DNA of 42,939 nt from Myxococcaceae bacterium (GTDB lineage Bacteria > Myxococcota > Myxococcia > Myxococcales > Myxococcaceae), in contig JADGRA010000073.1 in the NCBI GenBank assembly GCA_017881265.1, forward strand, positions 1-42,939, read 5' to 3'. The translations under genes were made by a program, and so were the position numbers. Shown one piece after another: positions 17,463 through 25,842 of this stretch (position 1 is the stretch's first letter; the number at the start of each line of letters is the position of its first letter). The notes below the pieces were generated by a model that worked only from the letters and a program-made list of their open reading frames with translations, did no database searches and was not told the origin of the DNA.

Positions 17463-18658
17463 GGTTGCACCCTTAGAATGTGGAACTTGAGGTACCGCCC
17501 CTCGGGAAAGGCGAGCGCGACGGGGTGGTCAGACGGCTGGTAGCGCTCTTCCACCAGCGTCAAGTCCACCCCGGCCTTGGCTCCGGCCTCCTTCAGCACC
17601 CCCAGAAACGCCTCCGGCGAGACGCGGGCCGAGCAGGAGGCCGTCGCCAGAAGGCCGCCCGGGGCGACCAGGGCCAGCGCCTGGCGGTTCAGCGAGGCGT
17701 ACCCGTCCAGGGCCGCTTCCACCGCGCGCTGCGTCTTGGCGAAGGCGGGCGGGTCGAGCACCACCAAGTCGAACTGGCGGCCCTCGTCCCGGAAGGACTG
17801 CAGCAGGCGAAAGACGTCGGCGGCAAGGAAGTCGTGGCGCTCCGGGTCGAGGCCATTCTCGCGGAAGTTCTCCCGGGCCAGCGCGATGGCGTCGGCATCC
17901 TGGTCGACGCTGAAGACGTGCGCGGCACCGCCAAGGGCGGCATTCACGCTGAAGCCACCCGAGAAGCAGAAACAGTTGAGGACGCGCGCGCCCCGGGCCA
18001 GGCGGCGCACCAGCGCGCGGTTTTCCCGCTGGTCGAGGAAGAAGCCCGTCTTCTGTCCGCGCCAGGGGTCGACGCGGAAGCGGACGGACTTCTCCAGGAT
18101 GGTGACGGCGTCCGGGGCGGCGCCCCACAGCAGCTGTCCACCACCCCGCCCGGCGTCCTCTTCTAGGGTGTCGCCGTCGCCCGGCTGGTCCCGGCCGAGG
18201 ACGCCGGACACCTCGGGCAGCACCGAGCGCAGCGCGGCCACCAGCATCGCCCGGTACGGCGTGAGGCCCGCCGAGTACAGCTTCACCACCGCCAGCGTGC
18301 CGTAGAGGTCCACCACCACCCCTGGCAAGCCGTCGCTTTCCCCGTGCACCCAGCGAAAGGCGTCCGTCGCCGAGAGGTCCAACAGCTGGCGCCGCAGCTG
18401 CAGGGCCCGCGCGACGCGGCCCTGGAGAAAGGCCTGGTCGATGACCTCGCGTACGTCCCGGGTGAGGATGCGGACGGCAATCGGGCTGTGCGGGTCGAAG
18501 TAGCCGCGGGCGACGAATTTCCCGTCCTCGGTGACGTCCACCACGCTGCCCGGCGGAATGCGTGGCAGCTGTTCCAGGCCCTTGCGGAACACCCACGGGT
18601 GCCCGGCACGGAGGTGGCGGGCGAGACCCGGGCGCAGGGCGAGGCGGACGACGTTCAC
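17456..18658 (-). CDS. rlmI: Class I SAM-dependent rRNA methyltransferase, RlmI-like
   Basis: The 400-residue product has an N-terminal PUA domain (RHLRAGHPWVFRKGLEQLP) and a central EEHEE domain. A Rossmann methyltransferase domain follows: GQKTGFFLDQRENRALV, VLNCFCFSGGFSVNAALGGA for SAM, VVLDPPAFAKTQ and the late ATASCS cysteine motif. This is the layout of RlmI, which makes m5C in 23S rRNA, and its relatives. The exact target here is inferred. The start is GTG 18658, overlapping the HAD phosphatase stop (GTGA). It sits in a minus-strand operon running from 20650 to 16833. Confidence 0.88.
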   Translation of the reverse strand: MNVVRLALRPGLARHLRAGHPWVFRKGLEQLPRIPPGSVVDVTEDGKFVARGYFDPHSPIAVRILTRDVREVIDQAFLQGRVARALQLRRQLLDLSATDAFRWVHGESDGLPGVVVDLYGTLAVVKLYSAGLTPYRAMLVAALRSVLPEVSGVLGRDQPGDGDTLEEDAGRGGGQLLWGAAPDAVTILEKSVRFRVDPWRGQKTGFFLDQRENRALVRRLARGARVLNCFCFSGGFSVNAALGGAAHVFSVDQDADAIALARENFRENGLDPERHDFLAADVFRLLQSFRDEGRQFDLVVLDPPAFAKTQRAVEAALDGYASLNRQALALVAPGGLLATASCSARVSPEAFLGVLKEAGAKAGVDLTLVEERYQPSDHPVALAFPEGRYLKFHILRVQPW

Positions 18659-19461
18659 CGTGCCCCCCGCTGGCGCAGGAGCGCCCGGGCCACTTCCTCG
18701 AAGCCGCGCCCTTCCGCGCTGGCTGTCACGTAGCGTGGCGGGGAACTCAAAGCGCTCAGCACCTGGCGCACGTTGGCCACGCCAATGCTGAGGTGAAAGG
18801 CGGCGAACAGCGGGGCGTCGTTGAAGCTGTCCCCCACGTAGACGAAGGACGCGTCCTGCTTGCCGAGTCGGGCGCCCCATTCTTGCCGGAGAAAGCGCCG
18901 CACCATGGACGCCTTGTCGAAGCGCCCCACCCAGGCGTTGACGTGCACGCTGGAACGGACCGCCTGCACCCCGCGCCGTCTCAGGAGCGTCTCCACCCGC
19001 TCGGCGGCCCGCGTGCCGAGCTTGACGTCCTCGTTGTAGTCCACCGCCAGGTCGACCTCGGTGAAGCGGCTGTCGGTGGACAGCCGGCTTCCCGGGACAG
19101 CCCGCAGGGCACGGGCCACCTCCCGCTGCAGTCGCCGCCTGGCACTGGCGCGCTCTCGGCGGGGCTGCGCGTACACCTTCCGCAGTCTCCCGGAGCGGCT
19201 TCGCACCAGGTAGAGGCCTCCGTTCTCGGCAATGGCCCCCGCCACGGGCAGCGTCCGCAGCCAGACTTCCGCGTAGCCGGAGGGCCGCCCACTCACCAGC
19301 ACCACCGGAAGCCGCGCGCGGTGCAGTTGCTCAAGCGCCCGCACGGTGGAGGCCCGCAGCAGTCCCGCCGTCGTCAGTGTCCCGTCCACGTCGGTGAAGA
19401 CGCCGCGTACCCGGCGGAGGTCGGCAGAGCGCAGGGGGGCCAGGGCGGCAGCGTTGGCCAT
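18655..19461 (-). CDS. HAD-superfamily phosphatase (Cof/MPGP-like)
   Basis: The 268-residue product carries HAD motif I GVFTDVDGTLTT (nucleophile Asp24, acid Asp26), motif II VVLVSGRP and motif III in GRFDKASMV (Lys). Motif IV is FVYVGDSFNDAPLF (Asp pair). The cap between motifs II and III is of the C2B type found in Cof-like and mannosyl-3-phosphoglycerate or sucrose-phosphate phosphatases. It probably dephosphorylates a sugar phosphate; the substrate cannot be told. I chose ATG 19461 just after the upstream gene's stop because earlier in-frame residues are shadow sequence of that gene. Confidence 0.82.
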   Translation of the reverse strand: MANAAALAPLRSADLRRVRGVFTDVDGTLTTAGLLRASTVRALEQLHRARLPVVLVSGRPSGYAEVWLRTLPVAGAIAENGGLYLVRSRSGRLRKVYAQPRRERASARRRLQREVARALRAVPGSRLSTDSRFTEVDLAVDYNEDVKLGTRAAERVETLLRRRGVQAVRSSVHVNAWVGRFDKASMVRRFLRQEWGARLGKQDASFVYVGDSFNDAPLFAAFHLSIGVANVRQVLSALSSPPRYVTASAEGRGFEEVARALLRQRGAR

Positions 19462-19468
19462 GGCCGTG

Positions 19469-20650
19469 TCAGTCCGACTCGCTGTCGGCGAGTCCTGCCA
19501 GCACGCGCCGAAAGTCCTCCAGCGCCGCGCGGGCCTCCGGCGGTGACAGCGCGGCCAGGGCCTCGCTGTCCCGGCCTCCGAGAAAGTCATCCAGCGTGGC
19601 ATCCCGGCCGTACAGCTGCCGGGCCAGTCGGGCCGCCTCGGCAAGCTCCCGGACGGCGCGCTGGGGGTCGGCCCGCAGCCACTCCTCGGCCTGCTCGAGA
19701 CGTACGGCGGTGGCCGCCCAGGCCGCGTGGTCGTGCTCCACCAGCATGGCCCGCTGGCTGACGGCCGACAGCCCGCGCAGCCAGGTCACGAATTCCCCGG
19801 CGAAGCCGAGGATGAGGTCGCCGGCGCCAGAGATGTCCGTCTTCAATCCCCGCAGCCGGGCCCGCGCCTCCACCAGGAAGCGTTTGTCCTGCGCGCGCAG
19901 CGCCTGGTAGGCGGCGCTACTGCCAAAGGCATCGAGCTCCGTCCCCAGCTGCGTGGCGTGCCACTGGACGTCCTCGAATTTGGCACCCCGCAGCGCCGCG
20001 CAGCGGCCCTCGACCGTGCGCCGCAGCGTGGCCAGCGCCGAACGGACGGCGAGCGCGGCCTCCAGTTCCTCGGCATGCCCGGGCACCAGCGCCTCCCGCG
20101 GGAGGTCCACGTAGCGGCTGGCGACGTCGAAGACGAGGTCCCCCACCTGAGCGCGGAACTGGCTGCGGAAGGACTGCACCTCGGCCAGGAGGTTCCAGCG
20201 GTCGGACACCACCGACGGCGTCCGCACCCGCTCGCCCAGCTGCGCGACGAGGGCCGCCAATTCGTCCGACTCCCGGCGCAGCGTGCGCTGCACCTCCACG
20301 GTGCGTGTCGCGTCGCCGTCCTCGGACACCTCCTCCACCGTGGCATCGAGCAGGGAGGCGAGGTCCGTCCCGTGCGCCTTTCGTTCCAGCTCCCCGCGGA
20401 CGGCTGCCACCAGGGCGTTGACGCCCTTCACCGTCTCCGCAATGACGGGCGCGAGCTCCTCCCACAGGGCGAGGTCCCAAGAGGTGTCGCTGCCGGGGGC
20501 CTCATAACGGACGAGGTCCACGTCCGACAGCTGGTCCAGCGTCTGCGCCGCGGCACGAAACATGATGCGCAGCTTGGCTGCGAAGGCCTGGTCCGGAACC
20601 TGAAGCAGGGCGCCTTCAAGTTTGGGGGGAAGCGAGGGGAGCTGGGACAA
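19469..20650 (-). CDS. Unknown helical protein (393 aa)
   Basis: I do not recognise a family. The product is rich in Ala, Leu, Glu and Arg and looks almost wholly alpha-helical with coiled-coil tendency (for example ELERKAHGTDLASLLDATVE and AAWAATAVRLEQAEEWLRAD). There is no signal peptide, membrane helix or enzyme motif, so it is probably cytosolic. The start is TTG 20650 by the open frame; an ATG at residue 30 is an alternative. It precedes the HAD phosphatase by 7 bp and is divergent from the alpha/beta hydrolase at 20741, 90 bp away. Confidence 0.68.
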   Translation of the reverse strand: MSQLPSLPPKLEGALLQVPDQAFAAKLRIMFRAAAQTLDQLSDVDLVRYEAPGSDTSWDLALWEELAPVIAETVKGVNALVAAVRGELERKAHGTDLASLLDATVEEVSEDGDATRTVEVQRTLRRESDELAALVAQLGERVRTPSVVSDRWNLLAEVQSFRSQFRAQVGDLVFDVASRYVDLPREALVPGHAEELEAALAVRSALATLRRTVEGRCAALRGAKFEDVQWHATQLGTELDAFGSSAAYQALRAQDKRFLVEARARLRGLKTDISGAGDLILGFAGEFVTWLRGLSAVSQRAMLVEHDHAAWAATAVRLEQAEEWLRADPQRAVRELAEAARLARQLYGRDATLDDFLGGRDSEALAALSPPEARAALEDFRRVLAGLADSESD

Positions 20651-20740
20651 GGAGGGGGCGCGGGTGCGAGGTGCTTGCGACTGCTGCTAGCTTGCCAGGG
20701 AAACCGGCCATCGGTCCAAGAAGGGAGCGCCTTTAAAACC

Positions 20741-21529
20741 ATGGCCTCTTTCAGCGCGCGAGGCGTCCGGCTGCATTACCGTGACTCGGGGCACGGGGTG
20801 CCGGTGCTTCTTCTGCACGCCTTTCCTCTCTCCGGTGCCCTGTTTGACAGCCAGGTGACGGCCCTCTCCGGACAGGCGCGCTTCGTCGTCCCGGACCTGC
20901 GCGGCTTCGGCCACAGTGCATTGGGGGACGGGCCCACCACCATGGAGCAGCTGGCCGAGGATGCGCTTCTTCTGCTCGACCATCTCGGCATTGGCGCGGC
21001 GGTGGTCGGAGGGGTCTCCCTCGGGGGCTACGCCTCCCTGGCGCTCTTGCGACACGACCCCGGCCGGGTCGCTGGGTTGGTGCTGGCCGACACCCAGATG
21101 GGGGCGGACGACGACGCAGGTCGCGCCGGGCGCGAAACGCTGGCCCAGGACGTCCTGGCGCGCGGTGTCGACGTCCTTTTGGAGCGCCTCTTGCCACGGC
21201 TGCTGCGGCCCTCGGCTCCGGAGGCACTGCGCGCCTCGTTGGCAGAACAGATTCGGGCCACCCAGCCGGCAGCTGCTGCGGCGGCCCTCCGGGGCATGGC
21301 GCTTCGCCCGGACAGCCGGGACATCCTCTCCCGGTTCGCCGGGCCGGTGCTGGTGGCGGTGGGTGCGGAGGACGTCCTCACCCCGCCGGCGAAGGCCCGC
21401 GAGATGGCAAGCGTCGCGCCGCAGGCCACCCTGGTGGAGATTGCAGGCGCTGGACACCTCGCCAACCTCGAGGCGCCCGAGCCCTTCAACGCAGCAGTAG
21501 CTCAATTCCTGCGGCGCTGGCCCGCCTGA
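20741..21529 (+). CDS. Alpha/beta hydrolase
   Basis: The 262-residue product is a typical alpha/beta-fold hydrolase. It has PVLLLHAFPLSGALFD with the oxyanion loop, VVPDLRGFGHSA, and the nucleophile elbow GGVSLGGYASL with Ser93. The acid is Asp211 in AVGAEDVLTPP and the base His239 in GAGHLANLEAPEPF. The complete triad contrasts with the degraded homologue at 16833-17462. It is probably an esterase or similar enzyme; the substrate is unknown. ATG 20741 gives the expected family length. It is monocistronic and convergent with the dipeptidase, 25 bp away. Confidence 0.87.
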   Translation: MASFSARGVRLHYRDSGHGVPVLLLHAFPLSGALFDSQVTALSGQARFVVPDLRGFGHSALGDGPTTMEQLAEDALLLLDHLGIGAAVVGGVSLGGYASLALLRHDPGRVAGLVLADTQMGADDDAGRAGRETLAQDVLARGVDVLLERLLPRLLRPSAPEALRASLAEQIRATQPAAAAAALRGMALRPDSRDILSRFAGPVLVAVGAEDVLTPPAKAREMASVAPQATLVEIAGAGHLANLEAPEPFNAAVAQFLRRWPA

Positions 21530-21554
21530 GGGCGGTGCGTCCGGCCCCCTCCAC

Positions 21555-22568
21555 TCAGCCCAGGGCCTCGGCGAAGAAGCGACGCAGGTTGAGGCCGAGC
21601 AGCTTCTCCACCAGACGCCAGGGGTGACCCCGGGCCAGCAGCACCTCGGTAAGGCGGGGCAAGTCGCTGACGTCCCGCATGCCGCGCGGCAGCGGGACGA
21701 AGCCGTCGAAGTCGCTTCCCAGGCACACCGCCTCCTCCCCGGCGACGGCGACGGCATGTTCCAGGTGGCGGGCCACATCCGACAGTTCCCGCCCGCCGAG
21801 GTACGCCGTGCCGAAGAGGATGCCCACCACCCCGCCCCGCTCGGCGATGGCCCGCAGTGCCGCGTCCGGCAGATTGCGCCAGTGCGCAGCGGCCCCCTGC
21901 ACGCCGGTGTGCGAGCAGAAGACGCGGGCCTGCCGCTGCGCCAGCAGCGCCTGCAGCAGCCGGGGAGAGGCGTGCGCCACGTCCACGGCGAGTCCCGCCT
22001 CCCCCATCGCCTGCACCACCGCTGCCCCCAGGGCCGAGAGCCCCCGGGCGCGCATGCCAGGGGTGGCCGCCCCCCCGAGCGCGTTGGCCGACAGGTGCGT
22101 TAGGCCAAGAAAGCGCACGCCCTGCGCGGCGAGCTCCGCCACGCGCTCCACGCGCCCTTCCAGGGCGTGCCCGCCTTCGATGCCGAGGATGCAGGCCAGC
22201 TGCCCCTCCCGCTCGGCCGCCTCGAGGTCTGTCCGACTCATCACCAGGCGCGCGCCGGCGGCGGCGTCCGCGCAGAAAGCGTGCAGCCGCGAGATTTGAA
22301 ACTGCGCCCGGGCCCAGGGACTCCGGCGGGCGGCCGCCGGCCACCCGCGCAGCGCCGCGAAGGCGCGAAGGCCATCCACCACCGGGTAGCCGCGCGTGAC
22401 CACGGTGAACACCTGCAGCCGGACGCCCGCCTCGCGCAGACGGACGAAGTCCACGTGCCCCGTCCGGTGCCGGACGCGGAGGTCCCGGTTCCACAGCAAG
22501 CTGTCGGCGTGCGCGTCCGCGACGTACGCCGCTTTGTGCAGGGAGACGGGGTCCACAGGGCGGTGCAA
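21555..22568 (-). CDS. Membrane dipeptidase family protein (peptidase M19)
   Basis: The 337-residue product matches renal-dipeptidase-like metallopeptidases, which cleave dipeptides, often with D-amino acids. The two-zinc ligands appear in order: DAHAD (His20, Asp22), GIEGGHAL (Glu), DVAHAS (His), FCSHTG (His) and LGSDFDGF (Asp). No signal peptide or membrane anchor is seen, so it is likely cytosolic despite the family name. The open frame starts with TTG 22568; a GTG four codons later (22556) is an alternative start. It is divergent from the ferritin-like gene with only 23 bp between them. Confidence 0.9.
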   Translation of the reverse strand: MHRPVDPVSLHKAAYVADAHADSLLWNRDLRVRHRTGHVDFVRLREAGVRLQVFTVVTRGYPVVDGLRAFAALRGWPAAARRSPWARAQFQISRLHAFCADAAAGARLVMSRTDLEAAEREGQLACILGIEGGHALEGRVERVAELAAQGVRFLGLTHLSANALGGAATPGMRARGLSALGAAVVQAMGEAGLAVDVAHASPRLLQALLAQRQARVFCSHTGVQGAAAHWRNLPDAALRAIAERGGVVGILFGTAYLGGRELSDVARHLEHAVAVAGEEAVCLGSDFDGFVPLPRGMRDVSDLPRLTEVLLARGHPWRLVEKLLGLNLRRFFAEALG

Positions 22569-22591
22569 CCAAGGTTAGACTGAAAAGCCGG

Positions 22592-23461
22592 ATGACGCTC
22601 GAGCCGGACCTCCTCGCCCCCGCTGAAGACTCCAGCAACCGGAGCGGGATGCTCGTGCCGAGGGAGGCCCTGCGCTTCGACTTCCATGGGGCCAAGTTCC
22701 GGCTGCCGCGCGACGCACCGCTGCTCGGATGGGTGCTCGACCAGTTTCTCTACGGGGAAGTGACGGGCATCCAGTGCGGACACTGGCTGTACGCCGCCCC
22801 CAGCCTGGAAGCGGCCGCCTTCTTCGCCCGCCAGGCGAGCGAGGAGTTGGCCCATGTGCGCGTCTTCCTCAGGCTTCACGCCCTGCTGGGCACCCGGCCC
22901 GGGCCGGCCCACCCGGTGGTGCGCTGGCTGTCCACCGGAAGCATGGGCCGGGACTACGCCGAGCACGTGTGCAGCGAGATGGCGGTGGGCGAGGGCATGG
23001 TGCTGGCCGTCTTCCAGGCGCTCATCGACACCGTCGAGGAGAAGGCGGTGGTGCGCCTCTTGGAAGGCGCCGCCCGTCAAGAAGAACGCCACGTCGCCTT
23101 CGGCGAGCAGCAGACCCTCGCCCTCGTGCAGAAGGACCCCGGCCTGAAGGGCGTCCTCCTCGGGATGAATCTGCTTTCGCTGCTGGCCCTCCCGCGTCTC
23201 GCCCGGCACGTGCAGCGGCGTCTTGGCAGCGACCACGAAGTGCTTTGCCAGGCGGAAGCCTTCCTCGCGCACGTGGTGGCCCTGACCGAGCTGCGCCTGC
23301 AGCGGATGGGACTCCTGCACAGAAGCCTGTCCCAGCTGAGAAGCACGTCCCGGGCTTGGCTCCTCTTCCGTGCGCAGCTCCACCGACTGGGGGCGCGTTT
23401 CCGGCGGCCACGCCGCCTCACCGACACCTACCTGCAGGACCCCGCACTTCTCGGACCGTGA
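22592..23461 (+). CDS. Ferritin-like di-iron protein
   Basis: The 289-residue product has a four-helix di-iron carboxylate pattern. Candidate ligands are Glu56 (YGEVTG), Glu85 and His88 (EELAHVR), Glu134 (VGEGM), and Glu164 and His167 (QEERHVAF), in E...ExxH...E...ExxH order. The C-terminal part is basic and helical. The substrate is unknown: ferritin-like storage, an oxidase or a hydroxylase are all possible. Its stop codon overlaps the thiS start (GTGA). It therefore heads the thiSGE-ccm run, and coupling with thiamine sulfur transfer is suggested by position alone. Confidence 0.75.
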   Translation: MTLEPDLLAPAEDSSNRSGMLVPREALRFDFHGAKFRLPRDAPLLGWVLDQFLYGEVTGIQCGHWLYAAPSLEAAAFFARQASEELAHVRVFLRLHALLGTRPGPAHPVVRWLSTGSMGRDYAEHVCSEMAVGEGMVLAVFQALIDTVEEKAVVRLLEGAARQEERHVAFGEQQTLALVQKDPGLKGVLLGMNLLSLLALPRLARHVQRRLGSDHEVLCQAEAFLAHVVALTELRLQRMGLLHRSLSQLRSTSRAWLLFRAQLHRLGARFRRPRRLTDTYLQDPALLGP

Positions 23462-23682
23462 AGCCCGACGCACGGAAAACGCTGCGGCTGCTCGTCAACG
23501 GCGAGCGCAGGGAAGCGCCCGCCGGCGCCACCCTCGTCGAGTTGCTCCAGACACTTGGCTTCCGTGGCCGGGTGGCGGTGGAACGCAACGGCACCGTGCT
23601 GCGCCAGGCGGAGCACGCCCAGACGCGGCTGCAGGAGGGCGACGTGCTGGAGGTGGTGACGTTTGTGGGCGGTGGGGCGTAA
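23458..23682 (+). CDS. thiS: Sulfur carrier protein ThiS with an extra C-terminal Ala
   Basis: The 74-residue ubiquitin-like protein has the ThiS pattern: [45 protein letters not shown], and the end [15 protein letters not shown]. It carries sulfur as a C-terminal thiocarboxylate for thiazole synthesis by ThiG. Canonical ThiS ends exactly in Gly-Gly. Here one Ala follows the glycines (codon GCG before TAA at 23680), so it would need trimming or tolerate the extra residue. The start GTG 23458 overlaps the ferritin-like stop. thiG follows after 13 bp. No thiF adenylyltransferase is in the window. Confidence 0.88.
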   Translation: MKPDARKTLRLLVNGERREAPAGATLVELLQTLGFRGRVAVERNGTVLRQAEHAQTRLQEGDVLEVVTFVGGGA

Positions 23683-23695
23683 AACGCCCCTTGCT

Positions 23696-24469
23696 ATGGA
23701 CGAGCCCCTAGTCATCGCCGGAAAGCGCTTCACCTCGCGGTTGCTCATCGGCACCGGGAAGTACCCCAGCTTCGAGGTGATGAAGCAGTGCCACGAGGCC
23801 TCGGGGGCCGAAATCGTCACGGTGGCGGTGCGCCGCCTGGACCTCAAGGCCGAAGGCACATCCTCGCTTCTCAACTGGATTGACACCTCGCGCATCACGC
23901 TGCTGCCCAACACCGCCCTCTGCTACACGGCGGAGGACGCCATCCGCACCTGCCGCCTCGCCCGGGAGCTCGGGATGAGCAACTGGGTGAAGCTGGAGGT
24001 GCTGGGCGACGAGAAGACGCTTTTCCCGGACGTGGAAGCGACGCTCGCCGCCGCCCGGACGCTAGTCAAGGAGGGGTTCGTCGTCCTCCCCTACACCACC
24101 GATGATTTGATTATTGCCCGCAAGCTGGAGGACGCCGGCTGCGCGGCGGTGATGCCCCTGGCCGCACCCATCGGCTCGGGCCTCGGCATCCGCAACCCGC
24201 ATAACTTGCGCCTGTTACGCGACGTGGTGAAGGTGCCCGTGATTGTGGACGCCGGGGTCGGAACGGCCTCCGACGTGGCGGTGGCGATGGAACTCGGCTG
24301 CGACGCCGTCCTCCTCAACACCGCCGTGGCGGGGGCCAAGGACCCGGTGCGGATGGCGCGCGCGATGAAGCTGGGCGTGGAGGCCGGCCGCGAGGCCTTC
24401 CTCGCCGGGCGGATTGCCCGCAAGGCCTACGGCTCGGCGTCGAGTCCCCTGGACGGACTGCTAGCCTGA
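23696..24469 (+). CDS. thiG: Thiazole synthase
   Basis: ThiG builds thiazole phosphate from 1-deoxy-D-xylulose 5-phosphate, dehydroglycine and ThiS thiocarboxylate. The 257-residue TIM barrel has all hallmarks: [31 protein letters not shown], the Schiff-base Lys99 in [10 protein letters not shown], and [20 protein letters not shown] for phosphate binding. [19 protein letters not shown] follows. ATG 23696 starts the domain, 13 bp after thiS. The thiG stop overlaps the thiE start (CTGA). Confidence 0.97.
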   Translation: MDEPLVIAGKRFTSRLLIGTGKYPSFEVMKQCHEASGAEIVTVAVRRLDLKAEGTSSLLNWIDTSRITLLPNTALCYTAEDAIRTCRLARELGMSNWVKLEVLGDEKTLFPDVEATLAAARTLVKEGFVVLPYTTDDLIIARKLEDAGCAAVMPLAAPIGSGLGIRNPHNLRLLRDVVKVPVIVDAGVGTASDVAVAMELGCDAVLLNTAVAGAKDPVRMARAMKLGVEAGREAFLAGRIARKAYGSASSPLDGLLA

Positions 24470-25116
24470 CGGAGGTTGCCCGCCTGCGCCTCCTCCTCAT
24501 CACGGACTGGGCGCTGGGCGAGCGGCGCCTTCTGTCGGCCCTGGAGCGAGCATGCGCGCTCGGGCCCCGGGTGGGCGTCCAGCACCGCCACCCCGGGGCG
24601 GCCAGCCGGCCCTTCCTCGCCCAGGCGCGCCTGCTGGCCGCCCTCTGCGCGCGCCACGCCAACCCCCTCTTCGTCAGCGCGCGCCTGGACGTCGCCCTCC
24701 TCGTCGGCGCACACCTGCACCTGCCGGTGGACGCCCCCACCCCGGCGGACGTCCGCCCCCACCTACCCGCGGGCCGGTGGGTGAGTGCCTCGGTGCACGA
24801 CGAGGCCGAACTTGCGCGGGCCGACGGCGCGGACCTGCTGCTGTTGAGTCCGGTGTTCCGGCCCGGGTCCAAGCCGAATGACACCCGCCCCACCCTCGGG
24901 CGGGAGGGCTACGCGCGCCTGGCTGCGCGCTCCCGCTGCCCGGCGTTTGCCCTGGGGGGCATCCGGGCAGAGCGGCTGACCGCCCTTCTGGGCGTGGAGG
25001 GCGCCGCCGTCCGGAGCGCGGTGCTGGAGGCCGAGGACCCGGCCGCCGCGGCGGCCGAGTTGCTGGCGGCACTCGACGTCCCGGGGGCGCCGCCAGAGGC
25101 GCTGCGCGCCGGATGA
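24466..25116 (+). CDS. thiE: Thiamine-phosphate synthase-like protein with apparent CTG start
   Basis: ThiE couples thiazole phosphate and HMP-pyrophosphate. The TIM barrel is recognisable: [68 protein letters not shown] and [11 protein letters not shown]. Several substrate-binding positions differ from standard ThiE (LHLP instead of HxGQxD). It may therefore be a divergent ThiE or TenI-like homologue. Homology reaches upstream to LLITD at about 24490, and no ATG, GTG or TTG exists in frame before it. The CTG at 24466, overlapping the thiG stop as CTGA, is the natural start and gives 216 residues. A GTG at 24571 would delete the first strand. Confidence 0.82.
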   Translation: MTEVARLRLLLITDWALGERRLLSALERACALGPRVGVQHRHPGAASRPFLAQARLLAALCARHANPLFVSARLDVALLVGAHLHLPVDAPTPADVRPHLPAGRWVSASVHDEAELARADGADLLLLSPVFRPGSKPNDTRPTLGREGYARLAARSRCPAFALGGIRAERLTALLGVEGAAVRSAVLEAEDPAAAAAELLAALDVPGAPPEALRAG

Positions 25117-25203
25117 AGCCGGCTTGGCCTCTTGAATCTTGCGCAGGAGGGCGAAACACGACAGGAAGGGCTGCCGGTCGCGCGCGCCCTGCCCCTCTCG
25201 AAC

Positions 25204-25842
25204 GTGTCCAACGCTCTTGAATGCATTGACGTGAGCAAACGCTACGGGCAGAGGTGGGCCCTGGCGCGCCTCAGCTTCGTCCTCCCCGCCGGCGCCAGCC
25301 TGCTGCTGACGGGCCACAACGGCTCCGGCAAGACGACGTTGCTACGGCTTCTGGCGACGCTGCTTCGGCCGACGACGGGCCAGCTGGTCCTTTTCGGCCA
25401 GAATGGCGTCGCCCAGCGCGCCACCCTGCGGCCGCGCATTGCGCTTTTGGGCCACACCAGCTTCCTCTATGAAGACCTCACCGCCCGGGAGAATTGCGTG
25501 CTGCTGGCGCGGCTGCTCGGCCGGCCCGCTTCCGAAGTGGACGGGCTGCTGGACAGGGCCGGGCTGGCCCAGCGGGCCGACCAGACAGTGCGGACCTTCT
25601 CGGCCGGGATGAAGAAGCGTCTGGCAATCGCCGGCCTGCTCCTCAAGCAGCCGTCACTGGCCCTCCTGGACGAGCCCTTCGCGGCACTCGACCCGGCCGG
25701 CATCGCCGAGATGGAGCAGCACATCCGCAGCCTGTCGCGCGCGGGTACCACGGTGGTGCTCGCGACGCACCAGGTCGAGCACGGCCAAACCCTCTGCACC
25801 GAGCGGCTGCACCTGTCGGCAGGACGGGCCACCCAGGCATGA
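25204..25842 (+). CDS. ccmA: Heme exporter ATP-binding protein CcmA
   Basis: This is the ABC ATPase of the CcmABCD complex, which releases holo-CcmE during System I cytochrome c maturation. The sequence shows Walker A LLLTGHNGSGKTTLLRLLA, the Q-loop region, signature TFSAGMKKRLAIAGLLL, Walker B LALLDEPFAALD and the H-loop VLATHQ. GTG 25204 begins close to the domain (CIDVSKRYG) and gives 212 residues, near the usual 205-215. A TTG at 25132 would add 24 low-complexity residues. The stop overlaps the ccmB start (ATGA). It is the first ccm gene, 87 bp after thiE. Confidence 0.92.
   Translation: MSNALECIDVSKRYGQRWALARLSFVLPAGASLLLTGHNGSGKTTLLRLLATLLRPTTGQLVLFGQNGVAQRATLRPRIALLGHTSFLYEDLTARENCVLLARLLGRPASEVDGLLDRAGLAQRADQTVRTFSAGMKKRLAIAGLLLKQPSLALLDEPFAALDPAGIAEMEQHIRSLSRAGTTVVLATHQVEHGQTLCTERLHLSAGRATQA

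Noticed and set aside
25132-25203. TTG-started extension of CcmA
   Set aside because: The added 24 residues are not part of the CcmA domain; GTG 25204 fits the family length better, though the longer form cannot be excluded.
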